This document shows, in pieces, positions 35,376 to 45,251 of a stretch of 64,000 nt of DNA. Position numbers and translations under genes: made by a program. The notes under the pieces were generated by a model that worked only from the letters and a program-made list of their open reading frames with translations, searched no databases and was not told the origin of the DNA. The number at the start of each line of letters is the position of its first letter. Position 1 is the first letter of the stretch. Source of the DNA: an uncultured Eubacteriales bacterium (lineage in GTDB: Bacteria; Bacillota; Clostridia; Lachnospirales; Lachnospiraceae). The stretch covers positions 18,404-82,403 of the forward strand of contig OMVU01000004.1 of assembly GCA_900314565.1 (NCBI GenBank), given 5' to 3'.

Positions 35376-36854
35376 TCAATTTTCCGATCGGACGCAGGAA
35401 ATTCTTCCGTTATCCACTCCCATCACGGAATATCCCCTGTCTGTCCACATTCCTATGTCCCTGATCACCTCTTTTGTGATCATCTCCCCCGGTACGATGA
35501 GCGGCGCGTCCGGCGGATAGAGGATCACGAAATCCCCGGAGATCCGATTCTCTGCCTCCCGGAGAGGAAGCATCTCACACGGAGCATCGACGGCTTCACA
35601 GATCCTTAATATCGGAGCCGGCATCCCATGTATTCCCGTTTCCACGGCAGGATCATGGTCTGCTGCCGGTCCGGATTTCTCAAAAATCCCGATTTCCGAA
35701 GAGGCTGCTGCTTTCAGACCCGTCCAATGTTCCTCACGGTCAAGCTCCCGCAGCGCCGCAGCAAGCCTCTCAAATCCTTCCTCCGTGTCCGCCGGCGACG
35801 TCATCGCGAGCACGTAACCCGGCGCACGCATCTCCATCTGCAGATGATAGCGCTCCCGCAGCACGTCATAAAGGGCATTTCCATCGGCGGTCAGGATCAC
35901 GAGCTTACCGGGATCCATCTCTGTCCCCGCAGGGAAGGGCGGAAGCTCGTCATCGCTTCGAAGGATCGAATCTTCCCCGCCTGCCAGTGCAAAGTTCTTA
36001 AGTCCGGAAAGTTCTCTTCGGATTTTCCGAAGCCGGTCTGCGTAGTCCGAAAAAGCCTCCGCCCCCTGCTCATACAGAAAATGAAGAGCCCCCGTGATCG
36101 ACGCGAGCAGCACGTAGGACGGACTCGATGTCTCATAGATATCCATGAAAAAATGGAGCCTTTTCGAGGACACCCTCCCGGTCACATTGTGGATCAGGGC
36201 TGTCTGCGTCATCGCAGGCAGCGTCTTATGCGTGCTCATGACAACAAGATCCGCGCCGAGCCGGACCGCCGATTCCGGAAAATAAGGATGAATGCCGAGA
36301 TGCGCTCCGTGCGCCCCGTCCACGATCAGGCACGCACCCCTCCTGTGGGCAAAACGGGCCCAGGCCGCGATATCACGGATACATCCTTCGTACCCGGGAC
36401 TCATGATAATGACCGCATCGATCTTCTCCTCCGCACCCTCCCCGTCTCCGGGTTCTTCCTCCGGCGGAGCGCAGACTCCCTCCCCGATATACGATACATG
36501 AAGCTTACGAAGGTAAGCCGCATGATAGACGGACATATGGCTCGTCCGCTCGATCAGGATCCTTCCGCCCTCCGGTACCGCTGCCGACACTGCTGCCAGC
36601 ATCCCGCAGGTCGACCCGTTCACAGAAAAAATCGTCTCCCGGGCACCGTAAAAGGCAGCTGCGCTCTTCATTTCCTCCGAAAGGATCTCCTGCGCGTCGT
36701 GCAGATTGTCAAATCCGTCGATCTCCGTGATATCGATTGCCCCGGCCTCCGCCGGCCATCCCGGCGTGAGGCGGCGCTTATGACCGGGCATATGAAAGGC
36801 GTACGCATCGGATTCCGCGTACGCCTTTAATAAATTCTCAAGTCTTCTCTTCAT
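35376..36854 (-). CDS. Orn/Lys/Arg decarboxylase-family PLP enzyme
   Basis: A 492-residue fold-type I PLP enzyme of the YaaO/SpeA-type decarboxylase group. Conserved: AFHMPGHKRR near the start, DITEIDGFDNLH, NGSTCGMLAAVSA, VDGAHGAHLG, and the PLP lysine in STHKTLPAMTQTA. The family makes polyamine precursors (cadaverine, agmatine or putrescine); substrate cannot be fixed. An acidic insertion (EEEPGDGEGAEEK) near residue ~150 is unusual. Confidence 0.9.
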   Translation of the reverse strand: MKRRLENLLKAYAESDAYAFHMPGHKRRLTPGWPAEAGAIDITEIDGFDNLHDAQEILSEEMKSAAAFYGARETIFSVNGSTCGMLAAVSAAVPEGGRILIERTSHMSVYHAAYLRKLHVSYIGEGVCAPPEEEPGDGEGAEEKIDAVIIMSPGYEGCIRDIAAWARFAHRRGACLIVDGAHGAHLGIHPYFPESAVRLGADLVVMSTHKTLPAMTQTALIHNVTGRVSSKRLHFFMDIYETSSPSYVLLASITGALHFLYEQGAEAFSDYADRLRKIRRELSGLKNFALAGGEDSILRSDDELPPFPAGTEMDPGKLVILTADGNALYDVLRERYHLQMEMRAPGYVLAMTSPADTEEGFERLAAALRELDREEHWTGLKAAASSEIGIFEKSGPAADHDPAVETGIHGMPAPILRICEAVDAPCEMLPLREAENRISGDFVILYPPDAPLIVPGEMITKEVIRDIGMWTDRGYSVMGVDNGRISCVRSEN

Positions 36855-36991
36855 ATAAAAAATCCCTGTCTGTACAGCACAGTATCCTGAACGAAGTTTT
36901 CCTTCGGATCACGTCGCCCCTGTGCACTGCTGTGATCAGAGAGCTCTCTTTCGCAGCGGGAAGCATCTCTCCCGAAGGATTTGCGCCCGGT

Positions 36992-37732
36992 TCACTCTAT
37001 ATCCCGGTATTCGATTGCACGGTCGATTGCGCGGTTCAGCTTCCGGAAATCGCGGAGCGCCTGAATCCCGATGCCGCCGATCTTCCGAACATTCACGGTA
37101 CTCTTTCCTCCCTGCCTCGGCCGGAACGTGACCGGGATCGAGAGGATTCTTGCCCCGACTTTTCCGAAAATCGCCATGACCGCGATATTTGTCAGATTGA
37201 AATCCGGAGGAACAAGGCCGATCCACTTCCGAAGCGTTTCCGCCTTCATGAGCCTGTACGGAACATTTACATCCCGCAGATCGAGCCCAAAAGTAAGCTT
37301 CACCGTCCCGCGGAGGACCGTGGTAATGACCTTTCTTGAAAAGCCGTCCTGCCGTCCGCGCCGCCAGCCCGCGATCAGATCGTACTCATTCCGCCTCTCC
37401 CAGAAGGGTTCGAACTCCTCCGGCAGCGTCTGCCCGTCCGAGTCCGTCTGGAAAATGAAATCCGCCCCCTCGTGAAGCGCATATTTATAACCGTAGAGGA
37501 CCGTCGCGCCGTGTCCCTTATTTTCCTTTGTGAGCGGCACGAGAAGCGGCCTCGTCTTCGCAGCTTCCTGCATGATTTCAAGCGTGCGGTCCCTGCTCCC
37601 GTCATCTATGATCACGAGCCTCGACTGCCCTCCGCCATTATGCTTTTCAATGATCGGGTACCAGCTCTCAATGACATCCCCGATGTTGGCCTCCTCGTTG
37701 TAGGCCGGTATGACAATATATAAAATATCCAT
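36992..37732 (-). CDS. Family 2 glycosyltransferase (DPM1-like)
   Basis: A ~246-residue GT-A enzyme: VIPAYNEEANIGDVI at the start, IDDGSRDRTLEI, the metal-binding QTDSDGQTLPEE, then a basic C-terminus. No membrane segment is visible. It resembles dolichol/polyprenyl-phosphate mannosyl- or glucosyltransferases; sugar unknown. Start at 37732 follows AGGAGAAG and gives the canonical N-terminus; upstream in-frame codons read as non-protein. Confidence 0.85.
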   Translation of the reverse strand: MDILYIVIPAYNEEANIGDVIESWYPIIEKHNGGGQSRLVIIDDGSRDRTLEIMQEAAKTRPLLVPLTKENKGHGATVLYGYKYALHEGADFIFQTDSDGQTLPEEFEPFWERRNEYDLIAGWRRGRQDGFSRKVITTVLRGTVKLTFGLDLRDVNVPYRLMKAETLRKWIGLVPPDFNLTNIAVMAIFGKVGARILSIPVTFRPRQGGKSTVNVRKIGGIGIQALRDFRKLNRAIDRAIEYRDIE

Positions 37733-37910
37733 TCTTCTCCTGTCTGTCAGGCCCTGGACCGGAAGCATGCTTCCGACACGGCCTGTGACTTCCTTTCGCA
37801 CGATTTCAGCATCAAATGCTGCTCTTCGGAAGAATCTTGCTCCACACTGAACCTGGAATATATATGATAGCACATCTTTGCAGAGAGGAAAACAATCATT
37901 TAAGGGGAAT

Positions 37911-37949
37911 AAAAAGCAGGAGGAGAGGTTTCTGGCCTCTCTTCCTGCT
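37911..37949 (-). terminator. Terminator of the cell-wall protein gene
   Basis: Stem AGCAGGAGGAGAGG / CCTCTCTTCCTGCT with one mismatch, 7-base loop, T-run on the minus strand. Confidence 0.85.
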
Positions 37950-38039
37950 CTATATACTGTCATTACTTTTCACATGACTTTTCCCGACCGGTTTCCATCC
38001 GGCTCAGGTCAGCCATCGATCCCGCTTCCGGTCTCAGAA

Positions 38040-41000
38040 TCAGGATCTCCCGTTCCTTCTCCTGCGCATCAGGACGACCCCGATGGTCGCAGCCGCTGCC
38101 GTAAGCAGTACAGCCCAGACGACGGCATTTGTATTATCGCCCGTCTTCGGCGATTTTTTCGCGGTCGTCTTCGCGGATGTGCCGGAACTCTTCGTGCTGC
38201 CGGCTTTCTGTGTGCTGCTCTTTTGTGTGTCGGTCTTTGGAGTATCCTTCTTTTCAGTACCCTTCTTATCCGTCTGATCGTCTGCCGGAGCCGTCTCTTT
38301 TTCCGTCACAGTAAAGCGCACGGTGACATCATCGGCATCATCGAACATTGCCGTAAGCGAATGCTCTCCCTTGGACAATGTCTCCAGATACGCCGGCTTC
38401 AGGTTGACAACAACGCTCCCGGACTCTGCGGTATAGTCGGCTGTGTCAGCTGCTTTCCCATCTACCAGAATGCCCGTGAAGTGGGAGAAGGCCGTCTCGT
38501 CATTTACATTGCGCTTGAACACGAACCGGAGAGACTCTGTGCTGCCTTTTTCCCGGGAGCTTCCATCTCCCTCAGTATTGCGGTACTCTACAGAAAGATG
38601 CGGGATAGCCCTCGTCTCTTTCTCCGGGCAGCGTGTACAGGTCCTGGTCTCCTCTCCGTCTTCCGTCTCGGTCGGCTCTTTGGTAATTTCCCATGCGCCC
38701 CAGTCGTGGCCGAGCGCCGGATCAGTTACCTCCGTGCGGGAAATTTCCGCACCGCATCCTGTGCAGTAGATGACTTCGTCATGGCTGCCTGCTTCGGTGC
38801 ATGTAGCCCCGATCTCGTTCTCTTTGACCGCATCGCCCGGAATGTGCTCGACTGCCACCCTGACAAGAACGCCAATACCCGCAAAGTGCGGACCTGCGCT
38901 TACGAGCTCGCCTCCGCTCACGGTGATCTGCGCGTCGTCAGCAAAATAGTAATGGAAATCTGCGGCCAGCTGGATCGCGGCCAGATATTGGATACCGCCT
39001 TTGAGCGCACCTTCATACGGTACAAGCGGATCGGCGTCCTCGCACCATACCGGAGTACCATCAAGGGTGCACTCGCCTGTCAGGACGGAAACCGCCGGGG
39101 CATCGGTACTGCCGCAGACAGGAGTGGCGACAGAAATCGAAGCAGCACCGAGTTCCTTGAACATTACAACATAAATGTCTGTGCTGTTCTCAATAACGTA
39201 ATCGTAGCCGATGCAGTCATCGTAGAAATCATTCTCATCAGAAAAGCTGTCGAACGGATGAAGCGAGCGATAACCGAAGTCCGCGTAGCCATCCTTACTG
39301 AAAATGTCATCATAGGGCTGTCCGGCAGCCGTCAAAGCATCGTCGAGCCGGGTGCCCGGCTTGGTCTCAATCGAAATCGGCTGCATGAGGTCCACACCGT
39401 CTGCAGATGACCAGTGCAGGGTAATCGTCGCTGTGCTCGGATCCACACTCGTATACTCTGCCACGAGCGTCACATCATACTGCCAGCTATGAAGGTACCC
39501 GCCGTCAATGATCATCAACGTGTAGACGTCTCCCGCACTGTCCTGACCATCAGTGAAGTATGTATAAGTCCGATCATCCTTGAAATCCTTGATTGCAGGG
39601 TCTGAGACCGTTTCGCTGACCGTCTTCACGGCACTCTCTCCGGCGTACTCCCCGGCTTTCTTTGCCGCAGCTTCCTTTGCCTCCGTGATCATGGCATTGA
39701 CGGTCACGTTGGATGGCTCTGTGAAGGCGGAAGCGGTGACTTCGTCAAATACGACCTCCGTGCGCTCCTCTCCCGTACGGGTATCCCTGAGAATGAGATG
39801 ACCGACTACATCCGTAACACTTCGGTCGACAGAATTATCGAGCCTCTGGATCTCCCGATAATGCCACACCGCCTTGACCACGGTGTCTTTCGTTACCGTG
39901 AACGACTCACCCAAGCTCAGGTACTTGCCGTCCACAGCCCACTTATAGAAGACCCGATCCGGGTTACTGTGACTGAAAGTGCATTCCGGAGGTGTGAAAC
40001 TCTCTCCATCGTCCACAGTATACGGCTTCATTTCTCCGTAGCCTGTACCGGGATCGAAGGAAACTGTGTGGGTCACGGCCTGATTCTTCTCGAACACGGC
40101 GCACACGTAACGCAGCGGTTCTGAATCGCCTGCCACGACAGTCTGTCCGGGCTTGTAGGTAAAGCTGTCCGCAGTCGAAATCGGACTGCCTTCCCATGCC
40201 AGAGTTTCACCCGGCCCCCATTCAATATTCACATGATACCAGCCTACAAAATGAAAACCCTCGTCTGCCTGCTGGTATACCGTACACTCGTCACCCTTGT
40301 AGAACGGAAGGATCTCGCCGGCGACAAAATTCGTGCCGTCCTTCGCTGTAATATCGGGATATATATCGTAGCTCGGCTCATATTTGACCGCTACCTTGCC
40401 TCCCTGCGCGGAGCTGTCCGGACCGATGACCTCTGTGTTGCCGACCCACATCTGCACCTGATCACCCTGCGGTGATTCATCCACATCGAACACGGCGCAG
40501 ATATAGGGCCTTGTCAGGCTGATGGGCGCATCGAACTCATAGACGCTGTCTGTCGTGAGCGGCTCGCCCGTATAGGGCTTTCCCTCCGCCCGATCAGGAT
40601 CTCCCTGGTACCATCCGAGGAATTTGTAGCCGTCAGCGGGATATGCCTCCAGATAAACGTCGCTGCCGTCCTCCACGAAGTTATTGGAGGAAGACGTTCT
40701 TGAAGGAGATCCTTCCATACCGGCATAATCCACCCAGTAGCTGCCGCCTTTGTTCGAGGTACCCTCAGCGTCGGAGATGAGCACTCCGAAGAAGGATGTC
40801 TGGGCAGCCACCCTGACAGCAATGATGATCTCCGCATAGGAGTGTGCACCGCCGTCAACGTCCGTCCAGTTCATGATCCAGGAGCTCTTCAGTTCGCCGC
40901 CCTCTGCTTCGAATGAGGTCCCGTCGCTTCCCTGCCGGAAGAAATACCCCTCCTCAGAGGAAGCGGATGCCTTGATGTAGTATGTCTCGCCTGCAGCGAA

Positions 41001-41603
41001 GGTCACGGTGGATCCAAGTTCGTTACCTTCCTCGTCGCACCAGTTCGCCGTTGTGATGTGATAGCCGCTGTCAAGCGCAAAGACGCGCGGGGCCGATTCT
41101 GTGGTATCACCTGCATGGGGAACGACGACTCCGACAACTACGGAGTCGACCGGCGTAAGGTCTGACACCGACTTGGGAGCTCCCACCAGCCCGGCATCTG
41201 CTCCTGCCGACGTTTTCGGCATCGGGGTCTTTTCCGTCCCGGATTCGGAGACAGGATTTTTTCCGCTTTCCCCGTCAGGAGTAACCACCTTTTCCTCCGG
41301 CGCTTTCGCACCGGCTTCTTCGACGTTCCCGGAAGGCTCGTGCGCCTCATTCGACTCTGTTGTTCCGGATTCCCCGTCTGTCTGCGCCGCGACTTCTGCA
41401 GCGGCCGTCCCGGCTTCCGCATACTGCTCCTCATGTTCGGACGGGATTTCAGCTTCCTCTGCTGCCTGAGCAGCTTCCACCGTCTCCACCACGGGTACAG
41501 CTTCTCCTGCCGCAGTAACGTCTTCTGACGCAGCGACAGTCTGCGGGATCTGACACAGGATCATGCCCAGAGCCACAAGCACAGCACATATCTTTCGTTT
41601 CAT
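38040..41603 (-). CDS. LPxTG-like cell-wall-anchored repeat protein
   Basis: A 1187-residue secreted protein. Signal peptide (residues 1-25), then a Glu/Ala-rich low-complexity region (~30-135), several InlB B-repeat-like modules (patterns such as DGYKFLGWYQG, GFHFVGWYH, VFYKWAVDGK, ~170-620), a small Cys-rich adhesin-type segment (CTEAGSHDEVIYCTGCG and GHDWGAWE), a Thr/Lys linker and a C-terminal sortase signal SPKTGDNTN, hydrophobic helix and RRRRNGRS. The anchor motif reads SPKTG rather than LPXTG, so a non-canonical sortase may be used. Probably an adhesin or surface-layer protein. Confidence 0.88.
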   Translation of the reverse strand: MKRKICAVLVALGMILCQIPQTVAASEDVTAAGEAVPVVETVEAAQAAEEAEIPSEHEEQYAEAGTAAAEVAAQTDGESGTTESNEAHEPSGNVEEAGAKAPEEKVVTPDGESGKNPVSESGTEKTPMPKTSAGADAGLVGAPKSVSDLTPVDSVVVGVVVPHAGDTTESAPRVFALDSGYHITTANWCDEEGNELGSTVTFAAGETYYIKASASSEEGYFFRQGSDGTSFEAEGGELKSSWIMNWTDVDGGAHSYAEIIIAVRVAAQTSFFGVLISDAEGTSNKGGSYWVDYAGMEGSPSRTSSSNNFVEDGSDVYLEAYPADGYKFLGWYQGDPDRAEGKPYTGEPLTTDSVYEFDAPISLTRPYICAVFDVDESPQGDQVQMWVGNTEVIGPDSSAQGGKVAVKYEPSYDIYPDITAKDGTNFVAGEILPFYKGDECTVYQQADEGFHFVGWYHVNIEWGPGETLAWEGSPISTADSFTYKPGQTVVAGDSEPLRYVCAVFEKNQAVTHTVSFDPGTGYGEMKPYTVDDGESFTPPECTFSHSNPDRVFYKWAVDGKYLSLGESFTVTKDTVVKAVWHYREIQRLDNSVDRSVTDVVGHLILRDTRTGEERTEVVFDEVTASAFTEPSNVTVNAMITEAKEAAAKKAGEYAGESAVKTVSETVSDPAIKDFKDDRTYTYFTDGQDSAGDVYTLMIIDGGYLHSWQYDVTLVAEYTSVDPSTATITLHWSSADGVDLMQPISIETKPGTRLDDALTAAGQPYDDIFSKDGYADFGYRSLHPFDSFSDENDFYDDCIGYDYVIENSTDIYVVMFKELGAASISVATPVCGSTDAPAVSVLTGECTLDGTPVWCEDADPLVPYEGALKGGIQYLAAIQLAADFHYYFADDAQITVSGGELVSAGPHFAGIGVLVRVAVEHIPGDAVKENEIGATCTEAGSHDEVIYCTGCGAEISRTEVTDPALGHDWGAWEITKEPTETEDGEETRTCTRCPEKETRAIPHLSVEYRNTEGDGSSREKGSTESLRFVFKRNVNDETAFSHFTGILVDGKAADTADYTAESGSVVVNLKPAYLETLSKGEHSLTAMFDDADDVTVRFTVTEKETAPADDQTDKKGTEKKDTPKTDTQKSSTQKAGSTKSSGTSAKTTAKKSPKTGDNTNAVVWAVLLTAAAATIGVVLMRRRRNGRS

Positions 41604-41624
41604 TTTGACACCTGCCCTTCAAAA

Positions 41625-41668
41625 ATAGTGTATAGCTGTATGAGTATACTCATACAGCTATACACTAT
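41625..41668. promoter_or_regulatory. Perfect 44 bp palindrome before the surface-protein gene
   Basis: Both 22 bp arms, meeting at 41646/41647, are exact complements (starting ATAGTGTATAGC). It lies 22 bp upstream of the start codon, in the leader or promoter zone. No T-run follows; could be a dimeric operator or an mRNA-stabilising hairpin. Confidence 0.75.
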
Positions 41669-41723
41669 CTTCCCGACCGGCCGGGTCTCAAGTAAGTTTC
41701 CGGCCAGTCGGGGCATTTTTCAG

Positions 41724-41761
41724 GGTAAGGTTTAGGTAAGGTAGGGGTAAACTGCCGGTTT
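41724..41761. promoter_or_regulatory. Direct GGTAA repeats at 11 bp spacing
   Basis: GGTAAGGT at 41724 and 41735, GGTAAAC at 41746 and a weaker GGTTTAC at 41757, each 11 bp apart. Direct repeats at 11 bp are typical of OmpR/PhoB-type binding sites. They lie ~120 bp upstream of the surface-protein gene. Confidence 0.5.
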
Positions 41762-41791
41762 ACCGCCTGTTTTGGCCCGCCATTTCCTGTT

Positions 41792-43180
41792 TCAGGTGTC
41801 CTGCTCGGCAGTAAAAGCGGAAAGAAGCCCCAGCCGGTTGCGGCAGCTGGTCTTCTGGAGAAGATTGTGAATATGGTATTTCACAGTGCCCTCGGAGATC
41901 GATAATTCTTCCGCGATCTCCTTATTGGTCTTTTCTTCCAAAAGGAATCGAAGCACTTCCCGCTCTCTGGCAGAAAGATCATGCCGCGCTGAAAAGCGAT
42001 TGAAGATCTCCTGTTCGCTTCTTGGCGGTTTTACCTCCGGCTGGTATATATACAGATAAACACGGAAGAATAGAAGGACCGCCGCCATGTACAGTATCGC
42101 AGTAAGACCGACAAAGATCACAAAATGTCCGGACATCGCAAGGCACAGCGCCTCTCCTGCCGCGTCGCCGATCCGTCCGATGAGCAGTCCGAAGCCGCAG
42201 AGCGGAATCAGCCCTTTCCCCCGGGCAATGTCGGAAAAGAGTATTATCCGGTAGATCGTATAGAAACCGAAGGTAAAATAGCTGAGCACCCAGAAGATCA
42301 TCATGGAGACCGGCTCCCCTCTGATTGCCATCATGAGGAACGGGATCACCAGCACGGCCACCGCGCAGATGGCACCGTACCGCCTGTTCCTGTCATTCAC
42401 AAATCCGGCGATCAGAAGCCCCGCCGCATAGAAGAGGCGGGAAAATTCCACGCTGATTCCTTTTTCCACATCTTCGGACGGAAAGCCGAAGCCGCAGCTG
42501 TTCACGATGCTGAACACCAGGACGAGCGCACCTGCCAGGAGCAGGAACTTCCGGAATTCCGTTTCCTTTGAGATTTGTATTCCCTCTGAAAACCCCTTTT
42601 CCGTCACTTCCTCTGTTTCTGCATCCGACTGCCCCTGCCCTATCCGGAGAAGGAAAAAGGCAATAGCCGTCAGGGCGAGACAGATGATCAGGATCCATAC
42701 GGAATGGTACAATGCTCCTCCGAAGAGGGCGGAGAGAGCCCACGAGACAACGATCGAAGCACTGTATCCGGCTCCCAGCGTCATGGCGGAACAGGCTGCG
42801 CTTACATCAGTCGTAAGACGGTACAGGTAATACCCCGCGATCCAGCCGCAGAAAAGGTTCATTACGGAGCCAAAGGCCGCTGCCTGTATAAAGGTACCTG
42901 CAAGAACAGCAGGAACAAGACAGAGCATATGAAGGATCAGCGCCGCATATACAGATACCCTCGCCAGATCCTCACGCCGCCGGATCAACAGGGAAAACAG
43001 CCCGATACCGGCAGCCTGAAAGAGATACCCTATGATCAGTGTAACGACTTCGGAGATCGGGGCTTTCACCAACCCCATAATATGATATGTCCATGCAAGA
43101 TACGCCGTCGAAGTCAGCAGGAAGCAGATACCGATGACACCTGCGCCGGGCAGATGTATTTTTTGTTCCATTGCTTTCAT
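41792..43180 (-). CDS. Membrane-embedded LuxR-type transcriptional regulator
   Basis: A 462-residue protein. Residues ~10-390 form about twelve transmembrane helices in an MFS-transporter-like arrangement; residues ~395-460 are a LuxR/GerE helix-turn-helix (ARHDLSAREREVLRFLLEE, then ISEGTVKYHIHNLLQK). The DNA-binding domain would face the cytoplasm while the membrane part senses or carries a ligand. It is adjacent to the surface-protein gene and is therefore its likely regulator. Confidence 0.85.
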   Translation of the reverse strand: MKAMEQKIHLPGAGVIGICFLLTSTAYLAWTYHIMGLVKAPISEVVTLIIGYLFQAAGIGLFSLLIRRREDLARVSVYAALILHMLCLVPAVLAGTFIQAAAFGSVMNLFCGWIAGYYLYRLTTDVSAACSAMTLGAGYSASIVVSWALSALFGGALYHSVWILIICLALTAIAFFLLRIGQGQSDAETEEVTEKGFSEGIQISKETEFRKFLLLAGALVLVFSIVNSCGFGFPSEDVEKGISVEFSRLFYAAGLLIAGFVNDRNRRYGAICAVAVLVIPFLMMAIRGEPVSMMIFWVLSYFTFGFYTIYRIILFSDIARGKGLIPLCGFGLLIGRIGDAAGEALCLAMSGHFVIFVGLTAILYMAAVLLFFRVYLYIYQPEVKPPRSEQEIFNRFSARHDLSAREREVLRFLLEEKTNKEIAEELSISEGTVKYHIHNLLQKTSCRNRLGLLSAFTAEQDT

Positions 43181-43192
43181 AAAAAATCTCCA

Positions 43193-43304
43193 CAGGCAAT
43201 TGCGAAAGTCTGTGCTTCATGGAAATTGTATGAACATTCAAACGGCTTCCGCGCCAATGAATGTTCACACAATTCCATTTCGCACAGAGTTTCGCAAGAG
43301 CCTG
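43193..43304 (+). repeat. Dispersed repeat family 1, copy C
   Basis: 112 bp, with the CAGGC/GCCTG ends and the same GCGAAAGTCTGTGC and GCACAGAGTTTCGC arms; lies between the response regulator and the LuxR gene. Confidence 0.85.
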
Positions 43305-43380
43305 AAACTCTCCATCCAGTAAGGAGTTCCGATTTGCGCATTCATCACAGACTTATATCACAAAGATACTGTGTCAGAGA

Positions 43381-44070
43381 TCAGACCTTAAAGCGGTATC
43401 CCACTCCCCAGATCGTCTCGATATACTGCGGTTTTGACGTATCGAACTCTATCTTTTCACGTATTTTCTTGATGTGTACCGTGACCGTCGCGATATCTCC
43501 AATCGACTCCATATTCCAGATCTGACGGAAAAGCTCATCCTTGGAATAGACGTGATTCGGATTCTCCGCGAGGAACGTCAGGAGATCGAATTCCTTGGTC
43601 GTGAACTGCGTTTCCTCGCCGTTGACCCAGACACGCCTTGCCGTCTTGTCAATTTTCAGACCGCGGATCTTGACGACGTCGTTCTTGTGCAGATTCGTCC
43701 CGATCAGCCTGTCGTATCTGGACAGATGCGCCTTCACACGCGCGACCAGCTCGCTCGGAGAAAACGGCTTCGTGATGTAATCGTCTGCACCAAGCCCGAG
43801 CCCGCGGATCTTATCAATATCGTCCTTCTTTGCGCTGACCATGAGGATCGGTGTGTCCCTGGCCTCGCGGATCTCACGGCAGATCTCGAAACCGTCCATC
43901 CCGGGCAGCATCAGATCCAGTATGTAGAGGTCATAGTCCTTGGTGAGCGCCTGTGTAAGACCCTTGCTCCCGTCTGTCTCTATATCGACCTCAAAGCCCG
44001 AGAGCTCCAGATAGTCCTTCTCCAGGCTCGCGATGGACTCTTCGTCTTCTATAATTAAAATTCTGCTCAT
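43381..44070 (-). CDS. OmpR/PhoB-family response regulator
   Basis: A 229-residue protein. Receiver domain with DEE near residue 9, phospho-acceptor Asp in LYILDLMLPGMDG (~55) and Lys in SAKKDD; C-terminal winged helix with ELVARVKAHLSRYDRL linker and TVTVHIKKIREKIE. Partner of the kinase upstream, whose stop overlaps its start by four bases. Confidence 0.95.
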   Translation of the reverse strand: MSRILIIEDEESIASLEKDYLELSGFEVDIETDGSKGLTQALTKDYDLYILDLMLPGMDGFEICREIREARDTPILMVSAKKDDIDKIRGLGLGADDYITKPFSPSELVARVKAHLSRYDRLIGTNLHKNDVVKIRGLKIDKTARRVWVNGEETQFTTKEFDLLTFLAENPNHVYSKDELFRQIWNMESIGDIATVTVHIKKIREKIEFDTSKPQYIETIWGVGYRFKV

Positions 44071-45182
44071 TTGCTGCCCTCCTGATACTTTCTAAGAGAA
44101 AAATACATTGTCGTGCCCTCTCCCTCACGGCTCTCCGCCCAGACACGGCCGCCATGGTCTTCCATGATCTTCTTGACGATGGAAAGTCCGATTCCGGAAC
44201 CGCCCGTCCCTGAATTTCTGGAAGAGTCCGCCCTGTAGAAACGGTCAAATATATTTCCGATATCCTTTGCTGAGATTCCCTTTCCGTTGTCGCGGATCGA
44301 TGTCTCGATCTCATCCCCGGCATCGCGGACCTTCATGTGGATCGTCTTTATGTCTTTATCCATATATTTCACGGAATTCCCGATAATATTGTTCAGGACC
44401 CGGCGGATCTGCTCAACGTCTGCGATCACGAGGACATCGGAAGCCACGTCATTTTCATACGAGAACGCTACGTTCTTCGCGGCAAGTTCGACCAGAAGAT
44501 CCTCCGACGCATCACCGAAAAATTCCCGCACATTGACTTTGCTGAACGTATAAGGGATCCGGTTCGTGTTGATTTTGGAGTAGAAGGTCAGCTCATTGAT
44601 CAGCCCGTCCATCTCGATGGATTTATTATAAATCGTCCGGATGTACCGGTCCATCTTCTCGGGCGTGTCCGCGACTCCGTCCATGATTCCCTCGACGTAA
44701 CCCTTGACTGCCGTGATCGGCGTTTTCAGGTCATGGGAAATGTTCGAAATCAGCTCCCTGTTCTGCCGGTCGACCTCAAGCTTCTCCTCGTTGGCCTGCA
44801 GCAGCTGCTTGCGCATGTCCTCAAAGTCCTCGCAGAGCTCCCGCACTTCCTTCGCGCCCTCCGCCTTCAGCTCGAACTCAAGGTTACCGTCCCGGATGTT
44901 GCGCGTCGCGTCCTTCAGATGATAAATCGGTCCGCTGATCCCGTTGTAGAGCCAGAGGCTCAGAACGATCGCGGTGATCGAGAGCACGATCAGCATGCTG
45001 ACGATCGTATCTAAGATCAGACCCTTTATCTGCGGGCTCAGGTCCGTGATGTCGATCCCGTATTCCGCCTTCAGACGCCTGCCCTGGAAGAGCAGAACGC
45101 CCGCTCCGATGATCAGCAGGAGCACGATCGGAACAAGTACGATGATGAAAAATGAAAGAAATATCCTGTTTTTCAGCTTCAT
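44067..45182 (-). CDS. Sensor histidine kinase
   Basis: A 371-residue kinase with two N-terminal transmembrane helices (~8-30, ~55-80) and a short extracellular loop, a HAMP domain, phospho-accepting His in SNISHDLKTPI (~150), and an HATPase domain with N box, DNGKGI and GSGIGLSIVKK. The short loop suggests membrane-stress sensing. Tight operon with the response regulator. Confidence 0.95.
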   Translation of the reverse strand: MKLKNRIFLSFFIIVLVPIVLLLIIGAGVLLFQGRRLKAEYGIDITDLSPQIKGLILDTIVSMLIVLSITAIVLSLWLYNGISGPIYHLKDATRNIRDGNLEFELKAEGAKEVRELCEDFEDMRKQLLQANEEKLEVDRQNRELISNISHDLKTPITAVKGYVEGIMDGVADTPEKMDRYIRTIYNKSIEMDGLINELTFYSKINTNRIPYTFSKVNVREFFGDASEDLLVELAAKNVAFSYENDVASDVLVIADVEQIRRVLNNIIGNSVKYMDKDIKTIHMKVRDAGDEIETSIRDNGKGISAKDIGNIFDRFYRADSSRNSGTGGSGIGLSIVKKIMEDHGGRVWAESREGEGTTMYFSLRKYQEGSK

Positions 45183-45251
45183 AATACCTCCCGCAAAAAT
45201 GTGTGTGCGCCTGTTGTATCGGCCTTTGGCCGCTTCCCGAACCCTGTAACA

